Notes: generated by a model not told the origin, from the letters alone. A stretch of DNA of 64,000 nt from Neobacillus sp. PS3-34 (GCF_030915465.1 NZ_CP133267.1:372001-436000), one strand, 5' to 3'. Counted from the first letter of the stretch, positions 8,067-18,388 are shown. Made by a program: numbers and translations.

Positions 8067-8830
8067 ATGTCTATCGAATTTCTTCAAAATAAGACCATTA
8101 GACAGCTGCTGGACAAAGTAAGCGAAAATATTTTAATCGCTGATACCAACTATGAAATTGTGTGGCTAAACCATTCGGCAAAATTACTTTTAAAACTGCT
8201 TGGCCCTATGTCAAAATTGAAAATCCTGAAGATTTCATTGGGCAAAGTTTACATCAATTTCACGGCGAAAACAGAAGAAAATTTTGGAACATGGTCCTTT
8301 TCCTCATTTTGCGAATATTACATTGTTCAAAACCTATTCAGCAAACATCGTTGTTGACCAGTTGATCGGTGATGATGGTGAACGAATAGGGTACATATTG
8401 ACATGGAAAGATGTCACCGAATATGAAAAAAAGATCCAAGAAACAAAAAAACAGATTCAGGAATTGGACACTCCTATCATTCCTCTGGCTTTAGATACTT
8501 CTATCCTTATACCAGTACTCGGAACACTGTCAAAAGACCGCCTTCATTTTATGGAAGAGAAAGTACTAACCTATTGCTCAAAACACGAAATCGAATTTAT
8601 CCTCTTTGATTTTTCAGGTATAGCTGATGAATTGAATTCTGAAATCGCATTCCACTTACAGCAAATACATGAAGCCCTGGTATTAATGGGCGTGGAGCCA
8701 ATATATATCGGTATCGGCAGAAATGGCCCGCTCTATTGTTAATGACAAACTTTCCATGCTCGGCCAAACATATCAATCCTTTAAACAAGGAATTTTATAT
8801 GTTTGGGAAAAACAGGGCATAAGATTGTGA
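8067..8830 (+). pseudogene. PAS-STAS domain protein (RsbR-like), three frameshifts
   Basis: The three frames together encode a PAS sensor domain (MSIEFLQNKTIRQLLDKVSE, ILIADTNYEIVWLNHSAK, then ILTWKDVTEYEK) joined to a STAS domain (LDTPIIPLALDTSILIPVLG, FILFDFSGIADELNSEI, YIGIGRMARSIV). The architecture is that of RsbR-family or other STAS-containing regulators that feed the general stress response. ATG at 8067 follows GGAGAGG. The frame is lost by single-base changes near 8187-8192 (A missing), 8275-8280 (A missing) and 8721-8723 (A extra, next to GGCCC). All fall in short A runs. The intact protein would be about 253 residues. Confidence 0.75.
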
Positions 8831-8847
8831 AGGTATAAAGAACAAAA

Positions 8848-8960
8848 AGCGCAAGCGCCCTGGTTAGCCCCGACAGGCATAAGACGAATCACGCAGGAAA
8901 TCCTGATTTCTGGAGTGATTTGGCTTATGACCTCCAGGGGCTGGGGGCTGGAGCTAGATT
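8848..8960. repeat. Palindromic intergenic repeat element (MITE-like)
   Basis: A GC-richer island between genes built of nested inverted repeats: GCGCAAGCGC at the left end, AGCCCC/GGGGCT outside, CATAAGACGAATCAC paired with GTGATTTGGCTTATG, and GAAATC/GATTTC in the centre. I recall closely similar intergenic elements in other Bacillaceae; this cannot be confirmed here. No target duplication was identified. It lies downstream of the PAS-STAS gene and could act as a structured 3' end. Confidence 0.6.
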
Positions 8961-9014
8961 AATACAACTTGTAGAAGTTATCCACACCATTTAATTTTAA
9001 AATTTCCTAGACGA

Positions 9015-9052
9015 AAATAAAGGTGCATTGCAGCTCTTCTGCAAATGCACCC
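9015..9052 (-). terminator. Terminator of the DUF3900-like gene
   Basis: On the minus strand GGTGCATTTGCAG-AAGAG-CTGCAATGCACC is followed by TTTATTTT, directly after the stop at 9060. Confidence 0.8.
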
Positions 9053-9059
9053 TTTTTAT

Positions 9060-10124
9060 TTACCCCTTTTTTCGCTGAATCTTGCCGATGACATCTTCGA
9101 TACTGTCAGGTTTTAAAAATTCTACTGGAGAAAATCCTTTTTCAAAAATGACGGAATCCGCTTCGATCATAAGGACATATTTACCGTTCACTTTTGATAA
9201 ATGGATGATATCACCGAAATCAGCGAGCAGTCCCCTCACTGAAATATGGTCCAGCTTCATTTTCAATTCGAGATCCGGTGTCTGCTCTACAATCTGTGCT
9301 GCCGCTTCTACGACCTGCTCTGTGTTGAACCTTTCCTGCAGCTCTCTTTTTTCACTGGAAGCCCACACCTCCATCGCCGTTTCAAGCTGTTCACGTTCCT
9401 CACTTTCCGGCTCAAACGCTTCCTCCATATGCCCTCTCACCATTTCAATTACCTGTGTTTTAACGATTTCAGGCATGGATTGGCCGTACTCAACATATTT
9501 AAGGAAATCCTCGAAGTAGCGTGCATGTGAAGCCTGGTTGATTTTCAATTCATGCTCCTCCAGCATTCCCTCCTCAGGCATATAAGGATATTGGATGGAC
9601 TTCATGTTTTTAGTCGTAATTGCCATCTCAACATGGCGGATCAGCGTTGACTCATCTGAAATGGATGCCACCTTGGGTTCGAAATCGCATTTTAAAATAA
9701 ACACAAACGGGTCATCAAAATACCGGTTCATTTTTGCCTGGGCAACCAAAAACACGCCGCCCCTGACAGCACTTGTATCAATATAAGCAGAAACAAATCG
9801 TTCACTTTCATTTTGAAAAATTTCTTTTGTATCCGCAAAACGGACTTTATTAAACAAATTATAATTCGGATTGGACGTTAAATCATGCCCCTCTTCAACG
9901 ATAAAATAACCGATCTTCGTCGGTACTTCCTCCGTTTTCGGATGGCGCTCCACCTTGCGTTTGACGATTTTCGTAAATTCCCCGTCCAGAAAATCCTTTA
10001 AAGGGCTATCTTCATAATCCTCTTTGTCGAGCGTCTGGTAATGCTTGTAGCGCTTATCTGCCTGCTCCCCTTTGCCCTCAACCTGAATCACATAAAAAGA
10101 TAAATAGTTAACCTGGAATTCCAT
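9060..10124 (-). CDS. Uncharacterised protein, DUF3900-like
   Basis: A 354-residue soluble protein without signal peptide or membrane segment. It begins MEFQVNYLSFYVIQVEGKGE and has an acidic C-terminal half. The pattern (VRGGVFLVAQAKMNRYFDDPFVFILKCDF, read in parts) recalls the bacillar DUF3900 family and, remotely, nucleoid-associated NdpA-like proteins, but this is from memory and tentative. ATG at 10124 follows AGGGTGAG. It is monocistronic, with its own terminator and a 300-bp repeat-bearing upstream region. No function is known to me. Confidence 0.75.
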   Translation of the reverse strand: MEFQVNYLSFYVIQVEGKGEQADKRYKHYQTLDKEDYEDSPLKDFLDGEFTKIVKRKVERHPKTEEVPTKIGYFIVEEGHDLTSNPNYNLFNKVRFADTKEIFQNESERFVSAYIDTSAVRGGVFLVAQAKMNRYFDDPFVFILKCDFEPKVASISDESTLIRHVEMAITTKNMKSIQYPYMPEEGMLEEHELKINQASHARYFEDFLKYVEYGQSMPEIVKTQVIEMVRGHMEEAFEPESEEREQLETAMEVWASSEKRELQERFNTEQVVEAAAQIVEQTPDLELKMKLDHISVRGLLADFGDIIHLSKVNGKYVLMIEADSVIFEKGFSPVEFLKPDSIEDVIGKIQRKKG

Positions 10125-10275
10125 CGTCTCACCCTGTCCCTTTTAGTCACTTTTACAAGTATAGGAAAGGCTGTACGATTCGTCAATTTGAAAATGGGGG
10201 TATGTTATGGAGAAATGATCTGTGCCATCTTTTCTTGCAAAGCACCTTTTTCAAGGTGACCGTTTTTCGTCTATT

Positions 10276-10401
10276 CGCGAGATTATCTTGAAAACGCGCG
10301 AGAAACTTTCTCTATTCCGCGAAATAAACGATGAAATCCGCGAGAAAAATTAAAAAACACGCGAGATTATTGCGAAAACGCGCGAGAAACTCGTAATATG
10401 A
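10276..10401. repeat. Degenerate tandem repeat with exact 21-bp period (six CGCGA units)
   Basis: CGCGAG or CGCGAA begins at 10276, 10297, 10318, 10339, 10360 and 10381, exactly every 21 bp. The 15 bases between these anchors vary, but units 1 and 5 (CGCGAGATTATC/TG...GAAAACG) and units 2 and 6 (CGCGAGAAAC) resemble each other, which points to an older 42-bp or larger unit. 21 bp is two helical turns, so all CGCG blocks face the same side of the DNA. It lies between two terminator-flanked minus-strand genes. Confidence 0.85.
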
Positions 10402-10404
10402 ATA

Positions 10405-10437
10405 AAAAGAGCAGTGGAAAAGTAACTTTTCCACCGC
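10405..10437 (-). terminator. Terminator of the 58-residue gene
   Basis: GTGGAAAAG-TTA-CTTTTCCAC followed by TGCTCTTTTTATT on the minus strand. Confidence 0.75.
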
Positions 10438-10445
10438 CCTCATTC

Positions 10446-10622
10446 TTATTCAATCATATCCCGAACCTGTTTTTGAATGTAAAGATCCCGTTCAGCCCCA
10501 TCTGACAATTCTTCTGAAAACTCGTGCTCCACATTTGATCTGCCCATCATTTTCTTTGAAGTCCGAATCGTTTGCGGTGGCAAATTATTGTTCGTAGCAC
10601 CTTGTTCATTCCACTTTTCCAT
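10446..10622 (-). CDS. Small uncharacterised protein, 58 aa
   Basis: A short hydrophilic, charged protein (MEKWNEQGATNNNLPPQTIR at the N-terminus, ending QKQVRDMIE). ATG at 10622 follows GAGGTGA at workable spacing, and a strong terminator follows the stop, so it is probably a real gene. The composition (N, Q, E, K rich, no cysteine) is like many small sporulation-associated proteins of Bacillus, but no family is recognised. Confidence 0.55.
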   Translation of the reverse strand: MEKWNEQGATNNNLPPQTIRTSKKMMGRSNVEHEFSEELSDGAERDLYIQKQVRDMIE

Positions 10623-10694
10623 CCTGCACTTCACCTCATTACGCTTTTGAAGTTAGTATGGGATACTCCATTATTCTTATACATTGAATTATCT

Positions 10695-12883
10695 TTATAC
10701 TTTTTCAAATCGCCAGCAAGCACTGGCAAAATCCCCTCTTTGAATTGGAATTGCCAGTCCTGAGTACATTAATTCATCACCGCCAAAAGCTTTTCCTGTT
10801 TCGATTTGTACATATTGAAAGCCGGGATTCAATCCCTTCAGTGGCAAGCAATATAATGGTTCATTGGGCTGAGCGAGTATTTTATATAACCAGACAACAA
10901 CTTCTTGTTGATCCTCTGAAACAAACGACCATGCAGCCATATTTCCTTCAAAAGGGCTGATCAGCCGATAAAACTGGCCGAATTGGACAAGATGGCGAAT
11001 TTCTTTATAAAAATTAATTTGCTGCTTGATTTCTTCCTTTTCTTCTTTTGACAGCTTAGTCAAATCTAGCTCATATCCCAAGTTGCCCGACATTGCTACG
11101 TTCCCCCTGAGGGATAGAGAGGTCATTCGATGAACCTGGTGATTCGGAACCGCTGATACGTGGGAGCCTATCGTAATGGCAGGATAGACAAGGCTAGTAC
11201 CATATTGAATTTTTAAACGGGATATGGCATCCGTATTATCACTTGTCCACGTTTGAGGCATGTAATAGAGCATTCCTAGATCAAAACGGCCACCGCCGCC
11301 CGAACAACTTTCGAATAATATGTGTGGAAACCTCGCTGTAATTTCTTCAAGGACCCGATAAAGCCCCAGTATATACCGATGGGCCGTTTCTCGCTGACGC
11401 TCTGAAGGTAATGCAGCCGAACCGACCTCAGTCATATGGCGGTTCATGTCCCACTTTACATAACTGATGGGTGCGCTTGTGAGAATTTTTGATACAGCTT
11501 CAATAATATAATCACATACTTCACGTCTTGATAAGTCCAGTACAAGCTGGCTTCTCCCCTCCGAACGACTTCGGTTTGGAACATGCAGGCACCAATCGGG
11601 ATGCGCGCGATATAGCTTACTGTCCGGTGAAACCATTTCGGGTTCAAACCACAGCCCGAATTCCATCCCTATTGTACCAATTTTCCGGCTTAAACCTCTC
11701 AGACCGTTAGGAAGCTTCCATTTATCGACGACCCAATCGCCAAGCGAGCTTTTAGCATTATTTCTTTTGCCGAACCACCCATCGTCTAACACAAATAACT
11801 CAATGCCGACATCCCTTGCTTCTTTCGCAAGAGTCACTATTTTTTCTTCGGTAAATTTAAAATAGGTCGCTTCCCAATTATTAATCAGGATTGGCCGTAT
11901 TAGATCACGGTATAATCCTTTGCATAATCTCGTGCGGTACAGCTCATGAAACGTACGGGACATTTCTCCTATGCCTTGGAAAGAGTAAACCATGATGGCT
12001 TCAGGAGACTGGAAGCTTTCATTTGGTTCAAGAAGCCAGCTAAAATCAAACGGATTCAGTCCGATAGAGGCTCGTGCAGTCTGGAACTGGTCTACCTCAA
12101 CCTGCGCCAAAAAGTTACCACTATAAACAAAACTAAATCCGAATACCTCACCATGGTCCTCATTTGCATCCTTTCGAAGCAGCGCAAAAAACGGATTATG
12201 CTGATGGCTGCTTGCCCCTCGTCTGCTTTCAATGGACTGAATCCCTGGCGAATTGGCTTCCTGTCGATATTACATTCATTTGTATGAGAGCCATAAAGTG
12301 TCAGCAAATCAAATTGAGCATCACGGAAATCTACATTGGCGCTTAGAGCCCGAAGAATTTTCAGCTTACTGCTGCCCTTATTTTCAAAACGAACAGAACG
12401 GGAAATCGTATTAAAGTGTTCGAAAATCGTATAGGTGAGGATAACCTCCAATCCAATTAATAGATCCTCTAATACGACTTCAAGTGTCTGCGCTTCGCTT
12501 TTTTCCTCTACATAGGTGGCAGGAAGACCTTCTAGCCTTGGTTTTCCCGAAAATATGCTATGACTTTTATAACGCAACTCCGTAATCGTTGAGCCGTTTT
12601 CCAGCTGTATTTGATAAGCGGGTGAACGGAAATCCGTATTCCCGTATACTGGATACTCCTGTGGCAGAGTATCTAGTGAAAAAGTGCGGTCATTGGGATC
12701 TGGATTAGGAGAAAATGTACGGTTAATAAAAGAAAGAGGATTGCTGCCAGCATAGTTTTCAATCCTTTTCCCCCAATATAGATGCGCCAAATAACCATTT
12801 TTTACGATTTGCATGACATAGCTTACATCGTTGCCTTGAAGGTGGAACACCTTGCTTTTAGCATCATAGAGAATTCCCACCAT
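10695..12883 (-). pseudogene. Alpha-galactosidase, GH36, one frameshift
   Basis: A glycoside hydrolase family 36 enzyme of about 730 codons that would release terminal alpha-galactose from raffinose-type sugars. The start is ATG at 12883 (MVGILYDAK) after an AGGA. The N-terminal beta-supersandwich covers about residues 1-330. The catalytic barrel contains the nucleophile aspartate in YVKWDMNRH and the acid/base aspartate in WTSDNTDAISRL. FESCSGGGGRFDLGMLYY is the family signature. Near 12243-12245 the frame breaks; one extra G in the coding strand (CAGGGGATT) restores NIDRKPIRQGIQSIESRRG. No sugar transporter is adjacent. The missing G is probably a sequence error. Confidence 0.88.
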
Positions 12884-12936
12884 CCTCATCCTTTCGATCA
12901 ATACATCAAATACAGTAATGTATGTTTGGCCACAAA

Positions 12937-12965
12937 AAAAATGAACCATGCTGGCTCATTTTTTT
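12937..12965 (-). terminator. Terminator between the secreted 158-aa gene and alpha-galactosidase
   Basis: On the minus strand ATGAGCCAGCATGGTTCAT is followed by eight T residues, after the stop at 12976. Confidence 0.7.
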
Positions 12966-12975
12966 AATCTATTAA

Positions 12976-13452
12976 TTAAGGGATATATTGTTCCGTAATT
13001 TTTATCACTACTCCGTCTTTTATTTCCAAGTGGAATGGAATGACGTGATCCTGGTTGCGCTTCTTTAAGAAATTCAGGAATTGAGATTTTGATACTTTCT
13101 CATTCCACTTGATTTCCCCTGTACGTGTCTGCAGTACATATTGTGCTGTATTTGAAATCCTGAATGTGCGGATTTTAGGGTTCACATTTCGAATCCAGTA
13201 GCCGTCAGGTGCATTTTGCATTTCCTTGCTGCACTTGCAATCCTTTAGGAACTCTTTATCTGCTTCCTTGCCTAAAAACCACTGGATATAATCAAAATGG
13301 CCGTACATTCTAGTACTCTTAAAACTGATTCCAGTAATATAGGTTGTTGCTTTTTCTGTAACAGGTTTTGAATTGGTAAGGGCTTCTGAAGAAGTAACAT
13401 TTCCAAAAAGGGCTGCCAACACAAAAATAATAGCTATTGCTTTTTTAACCAA
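12976..13452 (-). CDS. Secreted protein of unknown function, 158 aa
   Basis: A signal peptide is clear: VKKAIAIIFVLAALFG then a likely cleavage near SSEA-L. The mature part of about 130 residues has the pair CKC (DCKCSKEM) and several aromatic stretches (YGHFDYIQWFLG). It has no lipobox. The start is a TTG at 13452 behind GGGGGATGGAGA; no ATG is available. It is a single gene with its own terminator. I do not recognise the family. Confidence 0.7.
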   Translation of the reverse strand: MVKKAIAIIFVLAALFGNVTSSEALTNSKPVTEKATTYITGISFKSTRMYGHFDYIQWFLGKEADKEFLKDCKCSKEMQNAPDGYWIRNVNPKIRTFRISNTAQYVLQTRTGEIKWNEKVSKSQFLNFLKKRNQDHVIPFHLEIKDGVVIKITEQYIP

Positions 13453-13696
13453 GGATCTCCATCCCCCTTATTTTTCTCTAAAAGATTATACGAATGGCCA
13501 AGCCGTTTCATTCTTTTTAAAATCAAAATTAGAAATTAATTTTATTCGTTGTTACCTTATTACCCACGTTGCTGTTCTTTAGACCTTCCAAATTAAGGAT
13601 TCTCCCAAAGATTTTTCTTTTCAATTTTCTTACATTTTTTAGACGTTTTGACCATTCAATTAGTTTCATGCTTTTAAAAAACTTTGGGGAGAAATT

Positions 13697-13728
13697 GAAA
13701 AAACCACACATTCATGGAGTGTGTGGCT
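13697..13728 (-). terminator. Terminator of the 70-residue gene
   Basis: CCACACA...TGTGTGG hairpin followed on the minus strand by TTTTTTC, 45 bases after the stop at 13770. Confidence 0.7.
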
Positions 13729-13769
13729 GCTGATGTTTTTAAAATAACCTTCATAAGAAAGCACACCTT

Positions 13770-13982
13770 TTATTCTGATGAATACTTAATTATCCCATGT
13801 AAATAAAAGGAGTATTCTCGTGGAATACACTCTCTTAATTTGATTTTCCCTTCTTTTTCTAATTCATTAACCATTTCTCGAATGATATTTTCATCGTTCT
13901 TCGAAGCTGTTGGAATTTCAATAGAAAAAAAGTTTCCACGAGTTGCTTTCTGAAGATCTTTTAATAATCTGTCCTTATTCAT
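13770..13982 (-). CDS. Small uncharacterised protein, 70 aa
   Basis: A 70-residue basic/acidic protein (MNKDRLLKDLQKATRGNFF at the start, ending IIKYSSE). The middle DENIIREMVNELEKEGKIKL looks like a helix and turn of a winged-helix-type fold, but it is too short to assign. ATG at 13982 follows AAGGGG, and a terminator follows. No known family recognised. Confidence 0.55.
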   Translation of the reverse strand: MNKDRLLKDLQKATRGNFFSIEIPTASKNDENIIREMVNELEKEGKIKLRECIPREYSFYLHGIIKYSSE

Positions 13983-14120
13983 TGGGTCAACCCCTTCATT
14001 TACTTATTAATTCGACCTATTGGAGGACTTTTCCTGTAAATATCTATTTTTATTTCTTATTTTCCTCTGCACTTTTCAACATCATTTCTACCGCCATATT
14101 TTTTACCGATTTATTTTAAT

Positions 14121-14149
14121 TTGCTTTCAAGTCCATTATCGGTTATACT
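14121..14149 (+). promoter_or_regulatory. Promoter of the first cold-shock gene
   Basis: TTGCTT (14121-14126) and TATACT (14144-14149) with a 17-bp spacer. The predicted start near 14156 gives a 5' leader of about 115 bases, the long-leader type found on cold-shock mRNAs. Confidence 0.6.
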
Positions 14150-14271
14150 AAAGAAGAATTATTTTTGTTCGGTGTAAAGGATTGTATAAGTGTTTAACTT
14201 TTCGTCTTAATGATCACTTTGGGCAAGGATAGTAACACATTGTGTGGTTTACGCACTAGGAGGCAACAATT

Positions 14272-14472
14272 ATGGAACAAGGTACAGTAAAATGGTTTAA
14301 CGCAGAAAAAGGTTTTGGATTTATCGAGCGCGAAGGTGGAGAAGACGTATTCGTACATTTCTCTGCAATCCAGTCTGAAGGATTCAAATCATTAGACGAA
14401 GGTCAAAAAGTTACTTTTGACGTTGAGCAAGGTGCTCGTGGAGCTCAAGCTGCTAACGTTCAAAAAGCGTAA
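14272..14472 (+). CDS. Cold-shock protein, CspA/CspB family
   Basis: A 66-residue single cold-shock domain. The RNA-binding motifs are GFGFIERE (RNP1, residues 15-22) and VFVHFSAIQ (RNP2, residues 27-35), preceded by [11 protein letters not shown]. It binds single-stranded RNA and DNA and acts as an RNA chaperone. ATG at 14272 follows AGGAGG, and the upstream untranslated leader is long. It is close to the second cold-shock gene at 30927 (same VQKA C-terminus), so the two are paralogues. Confidence 0.97.
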   Translation: MEQGTVKWFNAEKGFGFIEREGGEDVFVHFSAIQSEGFKSLDEGQKVTFDVEQGARGAQAANVQKA

Positions 14473-14488
14473 TATATTTTACCATGTA

Positions 14489-14518
14489 AAACAGATCCTC
14501 TAAGGATCTGTTTTTTTA
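14489..14518 (+). terminator. Terminator of the first cold-shock gene
   Basis: AACAGATCC-TCTA-AGGATCTGTT followed by TTTTTATT. Confidence 0.85.
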
Positions 14519-14524
14519 TTATAA

Positions 14525-14553
14525 AAATGCCAATCGATAAATATCGATTAGCA
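14525..14553 (-). terminator. Terminator of the 107-residue gene
   Basis: On the minus strand TGCTAATCGATA-TT-TATCGATTGGCA is followed by TTTTTAT. A second, 14-bp perfect inverted repeat (ATGTTACTATGTAC / GTACATAGTAACAT, 14572-14612) lies between it and the stop codon without a T tract; it may be a structured 3' end. Confidence 0.7.
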
Positions 14554-14614
14554 CTTTAATTGAGTATTAAACATGTTACTATGTACAGGTTGATACAATT
14601 GTACATAGTAACAT

Positions 14615-14938
14615 TCAATCCTGATTTTCTTTTATATGTTCACGGATTCTCTCAAGTTCTTTCAAAGATAATTCACTTAGAGATTTTTTGATTTCTTCCT
14701 CAATCTTTTTTCTGTTGCTTTCTCGATATCGATCCCACCATTCTCGAAGACCTTCCGTATTATCCAAAATGTATTCGATATCTATCTCTACTACCTCATC
14801 ATCTGACAGATAATTCAATACAGCTGCTAACATACGATTAAGGTTACCGATTTCCTCTTCGTTTTTTTCGTTATTTAGCAAAAGGTCATTTGTTTCTGTA
14901 TCAGAAGCGTCCTCGAGTTGTGCAGCTTTTCGTGGCAT
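14615..14938 (-). CDS. Uncharacterised acidic protein, 107 aa
   Basis: A strongly acidic, helical protein with an N-terminal tail (MPRKAAQLEDASDTETNDLL), a central DDEVVEIDIEYILDNTEGLR and a coiled-coil-like C-terminus (KKIEEEIKKSLSELSLKELE). ATG at 14938 follows GGAGGG. No enzyme or DNA-binding motif is seen and I do not recognise the family. Confidence 0.65.
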   Translation of the reverse strand: MPRKAAQLEDASDTETNDLLLNNEKNEEEIGNLNRMLAAVLNYLSDDEVVEIDIEYILDNTEGLREWWDRYRESNRKKIEEEIKKSLSELSLKELERIREHIKENQD

Positions 14939-15177
14939 GTTTTCCCTCCGTACTATTTTACATTTAGAATATGTTTTAGTATGACCAATAAAAATTATAT
15001 CGATTAACTATACTCACATTAGGTAATTTAATATTTTGGCTGGTCGTGTTAATTGAAGTGATTTTAAAGACTCTCTTCTTTACTAATTTAATGAATTTTC
15101 CAATTTTTGATGAAATACCTCGAAATTAATGGTACAATTTACCTAGTTTGACAATTTTATATATCTGGAGGTTATTT

Positions 15178-18100
15178 ATGACATGGTTCACTAAATGGGC
15201 TTTGCGGAATAGACCAGCACTCGTTTTTTCCGTAATTGCCTCAATTATCTTCGGCATTTTCAGTTATACCACTATCCCAATGGAACTTATGCCGTCCGCA
15301 GACCAGCCGTATATTACAATTTCGGCAGTAGGTAACGGTATGGACGCCGTCAGTATGGACGAACAGGTCACACAGCCCATTGAAAAGGTATTAACCGGCA
15401 TCAAAGGGAAACGAAATGTAGTGGCTGAAACGGGCAATAACTTTTCTCAGATGACAGTGACGTTTGAATCCGGCACGAACCTGAAAGAAGCCAAGCAGCA
15501 GATTCAAGACAGTATCTCGATGGTCAATCTGCCAAATGGAGTCATGAAACCGTATGTTGTGCTACTTAATACATCGCAGATTCCGGTTGTCTACTTAGGG
15601 CTATCGTTCGATAAAGAAATCGGAAATATAGAATTAAACCTCGTTGATAACGAGATCCTTCCTCAGTTCAAAGACATTAAAGGTGTCGGAAACGTCATGA
15701 CCTACGGGGGAAAAATCAGCAGGTTTCAATCAAAGTGGACACGGCAAAACTTGCCGCTGCACAATATCCTTTAGAAAAGCTGTATACAGTCCTTCGTGGA
15801 AAAAATGCATCGGTTGCCGTAGGCGAACAAATTTTGAATGATCAAGAAACCAGCATCATCGTGACAGGGAAATTAGAAAATCTTGAAGACATTCAGAACC
15901 TTCAGTTAAACAAGAGCACCAAACTGAAAGATGTTGCTGACGTGGCGATGGAGAAAGATACTACCAGTATTACGCATATGAATGGAAAGAATTTTATTGA
16001 ACTTGTGGTACAGAAAGATTCAACGAGCAATGCTGTCACCGTCGGTAAGCAAGTGGCAGATATCGCAAAGAAAATTAACCATGACTACAAAGGAACGTTT
16101 ACCGCAACGATATTTATTAATTTAGCCGATACGGTTCTCGGTTCGATTAATTCGATGACAAGAGAAGTGCTGACAGGAGCCTTATTTGCCACATTGATTA
16201 TCTGGCTGTTCCTGAAAAGCTTCCGCATGACCTTAATTACGATTATCAGCATTCCGCTTTCACTTTGTATTACCATGATTTTATTATCCTTCTTTGGTGT
16301 CACGCTAAATATTCTGACACTAGGCGGGATTGCCGTATCCGTCGGACGACTCGTGGACGACAGTATCGTAGTAGTGGAAAACATCTTCCGAAGAAAACAA
16401 GGAAATGAATTTACACTAGCATTTATCGTGGAATCGGTAAAAGAAGTGGCAGCCGCCATTACGTCATCTACCCTTACGACGGTAGCGGTGTTTCTTCCGA
16501 TGCTACTTGCTTCTGGTAGTTTAAGAGATTTAATCGCGCCGTTTGCGATTACCATTACCTGTTCGCTGTTGTCTTCACTCCTTGTGGCATTAACCGTAGT
16601 GCCTGCACTCAGCGGACGATTGATGAAAAACGTCAAAACAAAAGAGCACAAAGCTGGGACCTTTTATCCTTCCGTTCTACGTTGGTCTTTGAACCATAAA
16701 TGGCTTCCGATAGTACTATCAGTCGTTGTGGTCATCGGAGCCGTCGGATTATTCGTTTCAATGCCAAAAGGCTCGGTAGACCAAAAAGACAGTGCCTATC
16801 TTTCCGTTCTTTTAAAGTATAAAAACGGGGCGAAATTTGATGACATTAAAAATGGTCTTTCCAAGATGGAAACCATTCTTTCAAACGAAAAAGGTGTGAA
16901 AAATAACATTGTTCAGGTCGGCAATAATGCCGATGCAGCACAGTTTGGGGAACTTCAGGACGGAAATCAAATCCAGTTCATGGTGTTTTTGAAGGAAGGC
17001 GCCGATTCCGCTAAGATCGCTCAAGATTTGCGGAAAACAAAAGATCAATTCCCTAATGCAGAGTTAACAGCCAATACAGCGGGTCTAATGGGTGAAAACA
17101 AAACCACTGTCTCAGTGGATGTGTTAGGTAAAAACGATTTGAAAATTAAAAAAGCAGCCGAAATCATCATGAAAAAATTAAACACCCTTAACGGTGTTCA
17201 AAAAGTAGAAAGCAATGAGGAGAACCAAAAACCGACGGTCACCATTTCGGTGGATCCGAAAATCGGAAACGCTGAGGAAATTTCCGGGTCTCTTCATGCA
17301 ATGCTGCAGCCGGCTATCATCGGAAACATGAAGATCGACGGACGTAACACTACGGTGAAACTCGGTGCGTTAAAGGAAATCCGGACATCGAAAGACTTGG
17401 AAGACTTAGAAATTATGACGCAAGACGGTCCGGTATTGTTATCAAAAGTGGCAAAAGTCGAACAGGTCAAACAACCGGGCACCCTTTATTCCAAAGACGG
17501 ACATCACTATCTTCAAGTGAGCGCAACGGTTGATCCGAAGAAAATGGCCACCGTTGCCGGAGAAATTCAAAAACAATTACTGACGTGGAAAAATGACAAT
17601 GCTTTTGGTAATGGCACAAGCGCTGAAATCACGGGAGCTTCCATGCAGTCATCTGATGATTTGAAGGAACTCGGAAAGCTTGCAGTGTTTTCAATCGGAA
17701 TTGTATTCATGATTCTTTTGATCACGCTGAAATCATTCCGTGCAAGTTTTGCAATCTTGCTTTCCCTTCCGCTTGCGGCGATCGGTTCTCTATTAGGCCT
17801 AGTCGTAACAAAATCAGGCATAGACATCTCATCTGGAATTGGCATGCTGATGCTTGTGGGTATCGTCGTGACCAACGCCATCGTCTTAGTTGACCGAATC
17901 CGTCATAATGAAGAAAGGATGAGCATTCGGGAAGCGATTATGGAAGCAGGAACTGTCCGTCTTCGTCCAATCTTGATGACGGCCCTTGCAACCGTGTTTG
18001 CGATGGTTCCGCTATTATTTGGACATGAATCAGCCATGAGCATGAATCTTGTATCCAAAGGACTTGCCGTCGTGGTTATATCCGGACTGATTGTGTCTAC

Positions 18101-18224
18101 TTTACTGACACTGATAGTCATTCCAACGTTCTACGAATTGTTCCACTTCCGAAAAGCAAAAAAACAGAGACAAAATGGAGTAAAGAAAAGAACAGAAGAA
18201 AATCTTAACGGAATCTCTTTTTGA
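15178..18224 (+). pseudogene. RND-family efflux transporter (SwrC/AcrB type), one frameshift
   Basis: An inner-membrane RND exporter of about 1015 codons, usual for Gram-positive members such as SwrC (YerP), which export surfactant-like and antimicrobial compounds using the proton gradient. The first helix follows MTWFTKWALRNRPALVFSVI; helix IV carries the paired acidic residues in GRLVDDSIVVVEN; the second half repeats the pattern with GIVVTNAIVLVDRI. ATG at 15178 follows CTGGAGG. The frame breaks in the G5 run 15706-15710; one more G gives TYGGKNQQVSIKVDTAKL. No membrane-fusion protein gene is adjacent, as for SwrC. A terminator follows. Confidence 0.9.
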
Positions 18225-18259
18225 TAGACTATAGGAAAATAAACTATTAAAAGACATTA

Positions 18260-18290
18260 AAAACAGCAAATCCTGATTTGCTGTTTTTCT
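18260..18290 (+). terminator. Terminator of the RND exporter gene
   Basis: AAAACAGCAAATC-CTG-ATTTGCTGTTTTTC, 35 bases after the stop. Confidence 0.85.
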
Positions 18291-18349
18291 TGTTTTTCAA
18301 CACAATCTTTTCAGTGATATTCGTCATCCATCATATTACTCCTATAAAA

Positions 18350-18388
18350 TAAAAATAGTGCCAACTTCTCTTTAATAGAAATCGGCAC
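18350..18388 (-). terminator. Terminator of the zinc-ribbon gene
   Basis: GTGCC...TTCT-ATTA-AAGA...GGCAC followed on the minus strand by TATTTTTATTTT. Confidence 0.65.

Noticed and set aside
13529..13711. A 60-codon minus-strand frame
   Set aside because: No Shine-Dalgarno, very AT-rich, and it overlaps the terminator hairpin of the neighbouring gene.
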